Positions 1 through 5,294 are shown, numbered from the stretch's first letter. The stretch: 7,532 nt of DNA from Campylobacterota bacterium (GCA_030595845.1 JAUVCL010000095.1:1-7532); one strand, 5' to 3'. The notes: generated from the sequence alone by a model not told the origin. Translations and numbers: made by a program.

Positions 1-12
1 TAAAGGACGAAC

Positions 13-363
13 ATGAGACATAAGCATGGTTACCGTAAATTAAACAGAACGTCTTCTCACAGAGCAGCGCTTCTTAAAAACCTTTCTATTGCTTTAACAA
101 AAGAAGGTAGAATTGAGACTACATTGCCAAAAGCCAAAGAGCTTAGAAGCTACTATGAAAAATTGATCACAAAAGCATCGACTGGTGATTTTAATGCACA
201 TAGAGCAATTTTTGCAATGTTACAACACAAAGCGTGTACAAATACAATTGTAAACGAAATCGCACCAAAGTATGCAGATAGAAATGGTGGATATACAAGA
301 ATTATTAAAACACGTATGAGAAAGGGTGATGCAGCACCTATGGCAATTATCGAACTCGTATAA
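13..363 (+). CDS. rplQ: Large ribosomal subunit protein bL17
   Basis: Structural protein of the 50S subunit, cytoplasmic. The 116-residue product has the family hallmarks: an N-terminus beginning MRHKHGYRKLNRTSSHR, then a helix carrying RIETTLPKAKELR and the YYEKLITKAS segment, and a basic C-terminus with GGYTRI and a run of Arg/Lys residues. The length is normal for bacterial bL17 without extensions. The ATG is preceded by an AAAGGACG ribosome binding site at a proper distance. The window opens with TAA ten bases before this site. That could be the stop of rpoA, which usually precedes rplQ in the alpha operon, but the coding part is outside the window. No promoter is visible in the 12 bases upstream, so the gene is probably transcribed from an upstream operon promoter. 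Identification is secure. Confidence 0.97.
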   Translation: MRHKHGYRKLNRTSSHRAALLKNLSIALTKEGRIETTLPKAKELRSYYEKLITKASTGDFNAHRAIFAMLQHKACTNTIVNEIAPKYADRNGGYTRIIKTRMRKGDAAPMAIIELV

Positions 364-379
364 TTACCACGGCAGACCC

Positions 380-420
380 GTATTTCAAGGCTTTGCCTTG
401 AATACTTCCTCTTAAGTATT
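380..420 (+). terminator. Overlapping hairpins after rplQ
   Basis: Two hairpins share bases. Hairpin 1 (380-405) pairs GTATTTCAAGGC with GCCTTGAATAC around a TTT loop, with one bulged base. Hairpin 2 (401-420) pairs AATACTT with AAGTATT around a 6-base loop and is followed by AAAAACC and a five-T run at 428-432. The AATAC arm (401-405) is used by both, so they cannot form together. Their position 17 bases after the rplQ stop fits a transcription end for the ribosomal operon, but the T tract is short and displaced. Termination is therefore inferred. Confidence 0.55.
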
Positions 421-453
421 AAAAACCTTTTTACACTAATCTCTCCTTTACCA

Positions 454-482
454 TTGACAAAATAACACTTTTAGTGTATAAC
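454..482 (+). promoter_or_regulatory. Sigma70-type promoter with consensus -35
   Basis: TTGACA at 454-459, a 17-base spacer, then TATAAC at 477-482. This is almost the sigma70 consensus with ideal spacing, in a region with no gene. A 5-bp inverted repeat (ACACT-TTT-AGTGT, 465-477) fills the spacer and touches the -10. Transcription would start near 489 and give the NifU-like gene a leader of about 88 bases. Function is inferred from sequence only. Confidence 0.55.
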
Positions 483-523
483 TCAGTTAAGGTAAATAGT
501 AGAAAAATTTACTATGATTTTGC

Positions 524-529
524 TATAAT
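524..529 (+). promoter_or_regulatory. Extended -10 promoter for the NifU-like operon
   Basis: TATAAT preceded by TTTTGC (518-523) is the -10 pattern typical of Campylobacterota promoters, in which the -35 is often poorly conserved. The start point would be near 536, leaving about 40 bases of leader before the TTG at 577. A palindromic pair ATAGTA (496-501) / TACTAT (510-515) lies just upstream in the -10 to -30 zone and could be an operator or chance in AT-rich DNA. Confidence 0.6.
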
Positions 530-576
530 AATATGAATAAGACATCCAATGTGTGATGTAAATGTAAGGATATAGA

Positions 577-855
577 TTGATACCATTTTCAGATGAAGAG
601 TTAGAACCGGCAGTAATGAGTGTGATAGAGAAAGTAAGACCTTCTATTAAACTTGATGGAGGAGACATTACCCTAATCGCCATTAAAGAGGGGAAAGTCT
701 ATGTACAGCTCCAGGGTGCCTGTGTAGGATGTGGCTCTTCGGGAACTACGATTAAGTTTGGTGTAGAGAGACAAATGCAAACATTGATACATCCAGAGAT
801 CACAGTGATGAATGTACCGGCAGGATTTGAAGATAAATTGGATCAGTTAGGTTAA
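577..855 (+). CDS. NifU-like C-terminal domain iron-sulfur scaffold protein
   Basis: A 92-residue stand-alone NifU C-terminal (Nfu-type) domain. Such proteins carry or transfer Fe-S clusters in the cytoplasm. The conserved LDGGD sits at residues 26-30 and the cluster-binding motif CVGC at 49-52, within QLQGACVGCGSSGTT. The start is TTG: the codon four places upstream in frame is a stop (TAA, 565-567), the first in-frame ATG (616) would cut into the first helix, and AAGGA (566-570) stands six bases before the TTG. The next gene begins one base after the stop, and murE overlaps that one, so this is the first gene of a three-gene operon. The same set (NifU-like, unknown protein, murE) occurs together in Campylobacter as I recall. 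Whether it acts as carrier or scaffold cannot be read from the sequence. Confidence 0.92.
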   Translation: MIPFSDEELEPAVMSVIEKVRPSIKLDGGDITLIAIKEGKVYVQLQGACVGCGSSGTTIKFGVERQMQTLIHPEITVMNVPAGFEDKLDQLG

Positions 856-856
856 T

Positions 857-1438
857 ATGAATAAGATAAGCCAAGAATTGCTACTTCAACGGGCAGAGAA
901 TGAGTTTCTTAAGGGTGACTTTAGTAATGCACTGAGAAGCTATGGATTGATCCTCAAAGACTATCCTGCATTAGATGAAGCAAAAATTGGTGTTTATTTA
1001 AGTGATCTGGGGATAGAGAGTGGAGAAGAAGCACAGGCTTTGTTTGATTATTATCAGGTGATTAAAAGCGAAAAAGAGAATGCTGTAGATATTATTGATG
1101 GACTTCTTGAGACATTAGACACTTCCAAACATCAATTGGAAGAACGTTTGCTTCAGCCTATGGAAGAGCAAGTAGAATATGGTGACGGTATCCGTTATAG
1201 TGACTTTATGGATCTAGTAAAGGACAGGGGAAGCTTTAAGCAAACCTTTGAAGATATTATGTTCTCAACCAAAGTGGTGATCAGCAATAAAGATGAATTT
1301 ATGCATTTTGTGAAACAATTATCAGAAGAGGGCTTTGATGAAATGGCGTTAGGGTACCTGGATGCCTCAATAAGTCTGTTTGGGAATGATCAGGAGATAC
1401 TTGCCCTTTATCATGTCGTGAGTGGTATTAAAGAGTGA
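857..1438 (+). CDS. TPR-like protein of unknown function
   Basis: A 193-residue acidic, soluble-looking protein with no signal peptide or membrane segment. Residues about 8-42 (RAENEFLKGDFSNALRSYGL followed by ILKDYP) form a tetratricopeptide-like helix pair with the usual A-x4-GD-x2-A-x4-Y spacing. A second TPR-like pair appears near 151-185. The middle part (about 70-115) is acidic and probably helical, with no motif I recognise. TPR proteins usually mediate protein contacts, and the partner is unknown. The gene begins one base after the NifU-like stop with only a weak TTAGG upstream, and its TGA overlaps the GTG of murE. Translation of all three genes is therefore probably coupled. I cannot name a gene. 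A role linked to cell-wall synthesis or Fe-S assembly would be a guess from position. Confidence 0.82.
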   Translation: MNKISQELLLQRAENEFLKGDFSNALRSYGLILKDYPALDEAKIGVYLSDLGIESGEEAQALFDYYQVIKSEKENAVDIIDGLLETLDTSKHQLEERLLQPMEEQVEYGDGIRYSDFMDLVKDRGSFKQTFEDIMFSTKVVISNKDEFMHFVKQLSEEGFDEMALGYLDASISLFGNDQEILALYHVVSGIKE

Positions 1439-2724
1439 AATTAGACTTTCAAAAAGACGGTTATCACTTTCTTAGTGATGATACAAGTAAACTTGACGAG
1501 AAAACACTTTTTCTTAAAACAGCCCAAAACAGTGCGTATTATGATAAGTTAGAACTTAAACCCAAAATGCTATTAGTAGAAGATCTCATTACATTTTGGG
1601 ATCTTCAGAAGATGAAAGTTGTGGGTGTTACCGGAACCAATGGTAAAACGACCGTAACAGCAGCTATATACTCTTTTCTATTGGATCTTGATGAGAAACC
1701 TGCATTACAGGGAACAAGAGGTCTGTTTGCCCAGGAGAAGCGTATAGAAGATAAGAGTATGACCACGCCTTCGATACTTGAAACACTGCACAATATGAAG
1801 CAGACCATGGACTTGGGATGTAATTACTTCATTATGGAAGTCAGTTCTCACGCGATAGACCAAAAGCGTATTGAGGGACTTGAATTTGCACTGAAAGTGC
1901 ATACCAATGTTACCTCGGATCATTTGGACTATCATGGTACCGTAGAAGAGTATAGACGGGTAAAGAGTCTCTTTTTTGCAGATGAGTCACCTAAACTTCT
2001 TAATAAAGATGATCTTAAAAATATTACATACAATCCAGTCGGTGCGCAGAGTTATGGTGTGGATGAACCTGCGACTTTTAAAGTACAGGCCTTTTCTCTG
2101 CTCCACGGTATTACAGCAGGTATTAAACATTTACGTACAGAAGCAACATTTCACTCTCCAATGGTGGGACTTTTCAACCTTTTTAATCTTATGGCTGCCA
2201 TTGGCTCGGTACAGATGCTCACGGGTAGAAATATTGAAGAGATCTGTGAGGTAGTAGAATACTTTGCCGGTGTTTCGGGGCGTATGGAAGTGGTTTCTCG
2301 TGACCCTCTGGTCATTGTAGATTTTGCCCATACAGATGACGGCATGCATGCTGTACTTGAATCGATGAAAGACAGAGATATTTCTGTTGTCTTTGGTGCA
2401 GGCGGGAACAGAGATAAAGAGAAGCGACCTCGTATGGGTGCCGTTGCAGGCAGATATGCCAATAAGATTTATGTGACAAGCGATAACCCTCGTGATGAAG
2501 TACCTGAAATGATCCTTGAAGATATTTTAGTAGGCTTACATGGTAAAGATCATGTTACTGCCTGTCCCGATAGACGTTATGCGATAAAATTAGCGCTTGA
2601 AGCACTGGAAGAGAATGAAGTATTGCTTATTCTTGGTAAAGGGGATGAGGACTATCAGGAGGTCAAAGGGGTGAAACATCCTTTTGATGACAGGGTCGTT
2701 GTAAGAGAGCTTTTAAGTATATAA
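1435..2724 (+). CDS. murE: UDP-N-acetylmuramoyl-tripeptide synthetase, meso-DAP type
   Basis: Adds meso-diaminopimelate to UDP-MurNAc-L-Ala-D-Glu with ATP, a cytoplasmic step of peptidoglycan synthesis. The 429-residue protein shows the Mur ligase order. A short N-terminal domain is followed by the ATP-binding loop GTNGKTT (67-73), MTTPS (109-113), EVSSHA (135-140), TSDHLDYHG (160-168) and EYRRVK, whose K177 matches the lysine carbamylated in the family. Then come RME (283-285), the DFAHTDD variant of DYAHTPD (296-302), DNPRDE (350-355, the diaminopimelate-recognition motif) and GKGDEDYQ (401-408). It is shorter than the E. coli enzyme mainly at the N-terminus, as is usual in Campylobacterota. 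The GTG start overlaps the previous TGA. The next in-frame ATG (1567) would remove 44 residues of the substrate-binding domain. The DNPR motif makes a lysine-type ligase unlikely. Confidence 0.96.
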   Translation: MKLDFQKDGYHFLSDDTSKLDEKTLFLKTAQNSAYYDKLELKPKMLLVEDLITFWDLQKMKVVGVTGTNGKTTVTAAIYSFLLDLDEKPALQGTRGLFAQEKRIEDKSMTTPSILETLHNMKQTMDLGCNYFIMEVSSHAIDQKRIEGLEFALKVHTNVTSDHLDYHGTVEEYRRVKSLFFADESPKLLNKDDLKNITYNPVGAQSYGVDEPATFKVQAFSLLHGITAGIKHLRTEATFHSPMVGLFNLFNLMAAIGSVQMLTGRNIEEICEVVEYFAGVSGRMEVVSRDPLVIVDFAHTDDGMHAVLESMKDRDISVVFGAGGNRDKEKRPRMGAVAGRYANKIYVTSDNPRDEVPEMILEDILVGLHGKDHVTACPDRRYAIKLALEALEENEVLLILGKGDEDYQEVKGVKHPFDDRVVVRELLSI

Positions 2725-2733
2725 GCTATGTAG

Positions 2734-2755
2734 GGTGTTGTGTCCTCACAACACC
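2734..2755. terminator. Hairpin between convergent genes
   Basis: A perfect 9-bp stem GGTGTTGTG / CACAACACC with loop TCCT starts nine bases after the murE stop. It lies between murE and the oppositely oriented DUF2249 gene, which ends at 2769, so it could stop transcription from both sides. No proper T run follows on either strand, so it may act as a pause, RNA end stabiliser or Rho-assisted terminator. Confidence 0.7.
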
Positions 2756-2768
2756 ATTTCCCCCTATG

Positions 2769-3026
2769 TTATTTGATCAAAGAGAGAAAATCACTTAAAT
2801 TGATATCTCTATTCTTAGAGATAAGTATATGCCATTGTTCTTTGTCATCTTTGGAATGGATGACTTGATAGTTTTGCTCTTTTGCAAAATCAATTAAGGG
2901 GATAGGTTTTTTATGATGTAGCATATAGAGGTATTCATCTTCTCCTAGGGAATCAAGTGTTTTCATGCCTTTTTCAAGAGGTTCAGGATGTTGTAGATCT
3001 CTAGCATCTAAGATTATTTTATTCAG
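2769..3026 (-). CDS. DUF2249 family protein, probable CTG start
   Basis: An 85-residue protein that matches the DUF2249 family (a small TusA-like fold of unknown function). It has the opening strand IILDARDL (4-11), the signature HPEPLEK (13-19) and then a hydrophobic LHHKKPIPL strand. Only if translation starts at CTG (3026-3024) is the domain complete. No ATG, GTG or TTG occurs between the in-frame TGA upstream and ATG 2966, and the latter would delete the first strand and the PEP motif. GGAAAG (3040-3035) lies eight bases before the CTG. The CTG is inside the last codons of the FmdE-domain gene, giving an 8-base overlap and likely translational coupling. ATT one codon upstream is an alternative start. 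Family assignment is fairly sure, the exact start less so. Function is unknown. Similar proteins often occur near redox or sulfur genes (general knowledge, not shown here). Confidence 0.75.
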   Translation of the reverse strand: MNKIILDARDLQHPEPLEKGMKTLDSLGEDEYLYMLHHKKPIPLIDFAKEQNYQVIHSKDDKEQWHILISKNRDINLSDFLSLIK

Positions 3027-3648
3027 AATGGTTACTTTCCATAGTATGCGAAATACTCACTAAGTTATGGTGCATCTTTGTGTTTAAAAGAATCTCTTCC
3101 ACCCTTGCTTGCCAAAGGGTATGAAACATTTTTTGCTCTTCTTGTGTCGCAAGTCCCTTCAGATTCTTGCCCATGAGTGGCATCATTTTTTCATCAGCTT
3201 TGATTGAAGAGGGATCATAAGAAAGGTTCACGCTTTGTTTGGTATCTAGGCGAATGAGTCTTACTTCTGTAGAGATGGGTGCATCATAAGATACAAGGTT
3301 ATTTCTGGAGAATTTCCCCTGTATGCCTTTAAATCCGTTTATTCCACTGGCACCTAGGATGAAAGAGAGGATGTTACAGGTAACTCCGGTAACGCCTTCC
3401 TTCTCATCTTCTTTCATCTCTATCCTAATGTTTCCTCTGACCGGAGGTTCCCCCACATACAGTGCTTTTAACCCTTCTTGTGCCATAAGATAAGCGCCTG
3501 CCACCGTAGGACAGGAGTGTCCTGCCAATTTGACGCAGTCAAGATAAGATATCTCTACTTCACCTTTTTCAAAGGCACCGAGAAAGTTACTTAATGGGTC
3601 ATAGAGTTTAATAGGAGGTATTTGTGTATAAAAGTCAGGGTAATGCAT
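3019..3648 (-). CDS. FmdE-domain protein
   Basis: A 209-residue protein with an FmdE-type domain, named after a subunit of formylmethanofuran dehydrogenase but widespread in organisms without that enzyme. The core signature is YLDCVKLAGHSCPTVAGAYL (35-54), in which the GHSCP of residues 43-47 corresponds to the family GHxCP metal-binding site. C38 and C91, the latter in VTGVTCN, could add ligands. There is no C-terminal zinc-ribbon of the longer family members, no signal peptide and no membrane segment. The ATG is preceded by AAAGGA (3663-3658) at eight bases. It is the first gene of a two-gene unit with the DUF2249 gene, which it overlaps. A MITE-like element begins three bases upstream of the ribosome binding site, so the native promoter is displaced. 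Fmd activity is not implied. Metal or sulfur handling is a guess. Confidence 0.78.
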   Translation of the reverse strand: MHYPDFYTQIPPIKLYDPLSNFLGAFEKGEVEISYLDCVKLAGHSCPTVAGAYLMAQEGLKALYVGEPPVRGNIRIEMKEDEKEGVTGVTCNILSFILGASGINGFKGIQGKFSRNNLVSYDAPISTEVRLIRLDTKQSVNLSYDPSSIKADEKMMPLMGKNLKGLATQEEQKMFHTLWQARVEEILLNTKMHHNLVSISHTMESNHSE

Positions 3649-3666
3649 GGGTCATGTCCTTTGTAT

Positions 3667-3828
3667 GGAGTCTATCGGATTAGTGCTCAATCGGCTACAA
3701 ATTACATCTTTTTGCCATCTTCTCCATACTTTATCGTTAAATAGCTACGGCTATTCGCCTCAAAAGTATGAAAAACCTGACTAAAAAGCTGAAATTTTCG
3801 CTTCGATCAGACTAATCTGACAGACTCC
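3667..3828. mobile_element. MITE-like element, 162 bp with 18-bp inverted ends
   Basis: The left end GGAGTCTATCGGATTAGT (3667-3684) and the reverse complement of the right end, GGAGTCTGTCAGATTAGT (3811-3828), agree at 16 of 18 positions. Both ends therefore carry the same inverted repeat, as in miniature elements mobilised by a transposase encoded elsewhere. Flanks are TAT on the left and TAA on the right. A target duplication is not certain. No open reading frame of useful length is inside. A large hairpin occupies the centre (separate entry). The element fills most of the divergent gap between the FmdE-domain gene and the ferredoxin gene. The family of the parent insertion sequence cannot be named from this copy. 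Confidence 0.68.
3725..3770. repeat. Central hairpin of the MITE-like element
   Basis: An 8-bp outer stem CATACTTT (3725-3732) / AAAGTATG (3763-3770) encloses 7-base internal-loop sides and a 6-bp inner stem AATAGC (3740-3745) / GCTATT (3750-3755). In plus-strand RNA the inner stem is capped by TACG, giving C(UACG)G, a member of the very stable UNCG tetraloop class. Such a structure could act in either strand as a transcription stop, an RNA-processing signal or a DNA cruciform used in transposition. Confidence 0.6.
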
Positions 3829-3841
3829 TAATATTGTGAAT

Positions 3842-3847
3842 TATAAT
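3842..3847 (+). promoter_or_regulatory. Candidate -10 beside the MITE right end
   Basis: TATAAT preceded by TTGTGAAT lies 13 bases outside the right end of the MITE-like element, facing the ferredoxin gene. The element end supplies CTGACA (3817-3822), five of six matches to a -35, but at 19-base spacing. The leader to ATG 3944 would be about 90 bases. This is a possible promoter only. Confidence 0.35.
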
Positions 3848-3906
3848 CTAAGTGGCTTAGGAAATGATTGATATTTGTCAACAATAAACTAAAATTAAGT
3901 AAATCA

Positions 3907-3919
3907 GAGTAAAATACTC
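3907..3919 (+). promoter_or_regulatory. Candidate -10 within a palindrome, ferredoxin gene
   Basis: TAAAAT (3910-3915) would start transcription near 3922, about 22 bases before the ATG and just ahead of the AAAGGA binding site (3933-3938). It is embedded in the inverted repeat GAGTA-AAA-TACTC (3907-3919), which would let a repressor cover the -10. No good -35 is seen. Confidence 0.4.
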
Positions 3920-3943
3920 CCAATTAAAATCTAAAGGATTATC

Positions 3944-4321
3944 ATGATTCCAGGTATACCACAACCAGCGTTTTACATCTTCAAATGTCAGCAGTCAGCA
4001 CCTCCGGGGATGCCAAAGCCATCTTGTGTAAAAGCAGATGATAAAGAATCACAAGAACTTTTTCAGCACCTTGCTCAGAGATTGATGGAAAAAGGAATTA
4101 TTGGTACAGTAACACCTATACAGACAGGGTGTATGAACCGTTGTGCAAATGGTCCAATCATGTTGGTAGAGCCAGGGCATGTGATGTATGTTAGCTTAAC
4201 AAAAGAGAAAATTAACAAAATCATTGATGAGCACATTATCGGTGGAAATGTAGTTTCTGAATTTGTTATCCCTGATATGATGTGGGGAGATCCAATATCT
4301 CCAGCATCCCTAGTAAAATAG
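3944..4321 (+). CDS. Thioredoxin-like [2Fe-2S] ferredoxin
   Basis: A 125-residue cytoplasmic electron carrier of the thioredoxin-like [2Fe-2S] ferredoxin family (the NuoE / clostridial-type 2Fe-2S fold). The four cluster ligands are visible as C15, C28, C63 and C67, the last two in GCMNRCANGP, followed by the strand IMLVEPGHVMYV expected after the cluster loop. N-terminal FYIFKCQQSAP fits the first strand and loop. The C-terminal 25 residues (from about 101) are an extension beyond the minimal fold. The start ATG has AAAGGA five bases upstream. The gene stands alone, with a hairpin after its stop and a divergent FmdE-domain gene beyond the MITE-like element. The redox partner is not evident from the neighbours. 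Confidence 0.88.
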   Translation: MIPGIPQPAFYIFKCQQSAPPGMPKPSCVKADDKESQELFQHLAQRLMEKGIIGTVTPIQTGCMNRCANGPIMLVEPGHVMYVSLTKEKINKIIDEHIIGGNVVSEFVIPDMMWGDPISPASLVK

Positions 4322-4341
4322 TAGTCTCCCAACTATTTTAA

Positions 4342-4370
4342 GCAGCCCTATCCTGATTTTTTAGGGCTGC
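4342..4370 (+). terminator. Hairpin after the ferredoxin gene
   Basis: A 9-bp perfect GC-rich stem GCAGCCCTA (4342-4350) / TAGGGCTGC (4362-4370) with an 11-base loop, 20 bases after the stop. The T-rich stretch is in the loop rather than after the stem, so it is not a textbook intrinsic terminator, but position and strength suggest an RNA 3' end. Confidence 0.65.
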
Positions 4371-4396
4371 ACCCTCAATTTCCTCACAATTTTCAG

Positions 4397-4430
4397 TATA
4401 ATAGTGTTACATAGAGGATTTTGGTATAAT
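4397..4430 (+). promoter_or_regulatory. Two -10 boxes ahead of panD
   Basis: TATAAT occurs twice, at 4397-4402 (after TTTTCAG) and 4425-4430 (after TTTTGG), 28 bases apart. The second has the TTTTGG-TATAAT form typical of Campylobacterota and would start transcription near 4437, giving a leader of about 23 bases. The first may be an additional upstream start. No strong -35 is seen for either. Confidence 0.6.
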
Positions 4431-4459
4431 TCCAATAATTTATAAATAGGAACAAGATT

Positions 4460-4828
4460 ATGAATATTACAATGCTTTATTCTAAATTACATAGAGCTAC
4501 GGTAACAGATGCAAATCTAAATTATGTAGGCTCTATTACTATTGATCAAGAACTTTTGGATGCAGCAAATATGCGGGTAGGTCAAAAGATCGATATTGTC
4601 AATGTAAATAACGGTGAGCGTTTTTCTACCTATATCATTCCTGGTGAAGCAGGGAAAAGAGATATCTGTCTGAATGGGGCAGCGGCCAGAAAAGTACACA
4701 AAGGTGATAAGATCATTATTATTGCGTATGCAACGATGAATGAAGAAGAAGCAGATGCCCATTTACCTAAAATTGTCATACTCGATGATGACAACAGCAT
4801 TGCTGAAGAATTTGAAGGGTTAGAATAA
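4460..4828 (+). CDS. panD: Aspartate 1-decarboxylase proenzyme
   Basis: Makes beta-alanine from L-aspartate for pantothenate and coenzyme A synthesis. The 122-residue proenzyme cleaves itself between G24 and S25 (in NYVGSITID) to create the pyruvoyl cofactor from the serine. Other family residues are present: K9 and H11 in SKLHRATVT, R54, T57 and Y58 in ERFSTYI, and the NGAAAR turn (72-77). Length is normal. The ATG follows AGGAAC. The TAA shares its last base with the ATG of ybaB (TAATG), so the two are cotranscribed and probably translationally coupled. panB and panC, often next to panD, are not in the window. Confidence 0.97.
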   Translation: MNITMLYSKLHRATVTDANLNYVGSITIDQELLDAANMRVGQKIDIVNVNNGERFSTYIIPGEAGKRDICLNGAAARKVHKGDKIIIIAYATMNEEEADAHLPKIVILDDDNSIAEEFEGLE

Positions 4829-5142
4829 TGTTTGAAGGTTTGGATCTAGGTAACATGGGTAAAATGGTGGAAGAGATGCAGGAAAAGGCCAAAGAGATAC
4901 AAGAACAGGCTAAAAATGTGCACTTTACGGCAAAAGCAGGTGGTGGTCTTGTGGAGCTTACTGCAAATGGTGCTGGTGAAGTCATAGACCTAACGATAGA
5001 TGATTCTTTGATGGATGACAAAGCATATTTACAAATACTGCTGATGGCTGCGATGAATGAAGCCAATAAAATGGCTGAGGACAATAAAAAGTCTCAAGCA
5101 ATGGGAATGAAGGGTGGAATGAACCCTTTTGGGAAGAACTAA
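4828..5142 (+). CDS. ybaB: YbaB/EbfC family nucleoid-associated protein
   Basis: A 104-residue DNA-binding protein of the YbaB/EbfC family, which forms dimers shaped like tweezers and coats the nucleoid. Visible family traits are the N-terminal helix with repeated Glu/Lys/Gln (MGKMVEEMQEKAKEIQEQAK), the central strands AGGGLVELTANGAGEVIDLTI, the downstream helix LLMAAMNEANKMAED and the Met/Gly-rich flexible tail. Length is usual. The start codon overlaps the panD stop by one base. In Campylobacter I recall a homologue directly after murE. Here it follows panD, more than 2 kb away. No clear terminator follows, and the minus-strand small gene ends 23 bases downstream, so the two transcripts converge. 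Confidence 0.95.
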   Translation: MFEGLDLGNMGKMVEEMQEKAKEIQEQAKNVHFTAKAGGGLVELTANGAGEVIDLTIDDSLMDDKAYLQILLMAAMNEANKMAEDNKKSQAMGMKGGMNPFGKN

Positions 5143-5165
5143 GCGTAACTTCTTTCATGAGCCAA

Positions 5166-5294
5166 CTATGCTCTTGTTGGATCAACGAGGTAAGAAAATT
5201 CTTTTGAATTTTTAAGTTTTAGGATGGTTCTTGCGTTCAGTGAGTTTTTCCCATCTTGTTTAACTACTTTTTTTAACAGTTTTGTTATGTTCAT
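5166..5294 (-). CDS. Small basic protein of unknown function, 42 residues
   Basis: The start chosen is the ATG at 5294, because AAGGAG (5305-5300) lies five bases upstream, the best ribosome binding site in the window. The reading frame is open further upstream, to an ATG at 5381, but that start has no binding site and would lie upstream of the likely promoter. The product begins MNITKLLKKVVKQ, carries many Lys/Arg, has no membrane segment or cysteine, and ends in YLVDPTRA. I do not recognise it. It is divergent from the lipoprotein gene, and a TGTTAT-N5-TGTTAT repeat upstream matches the repeat ahead of that gene. It may be a small regulator or a species-specific peptide. The coding evidence is binding site plus promoter context only. 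Confidence 0.5.
   Translation of the reverse strand: MNITKLLKKVVKQDGKNSLNARTILKLKNSKEFSYLVDPTRA

Noticed and set aside
483..683. Minus-strand 66-codon frame opposite the NifU-like gene and its leader
   Set aside because: It overlaps the promoters and the conserved LDGGD coding region, and no binding site supports it.
2131..2462. Minus-strand open frames of 72 and 103 codons inside murE
   Set aside because: They lie opposite a clearly coding frame with all Mur ligase motifs, have no binding site and have no family resemblance. They are antisense shadows.
2769..2966. ATG at 2966 as start of the DUF2249 gene
   Set aside because: It would delete the first strand and the HPEPLEK signature, although both are encoded in frame just upstream with a binding site before the CTG.
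3697..3729. Minus-strand ATG with GGAG nearby inside the MITE-like element (product starting MEKMAKRCNL)
   Set aside because: It stops after ten codons. It might be a relic of a transposase start, but nothing supports that.
5171..5189. CTCTTGTTG / CAACGAG inverted repeat as a terminator for ybaB
   Set aside because: Only four contiguous pairs around a three-base loop with a bulge, and no T run. It is too weak to call.
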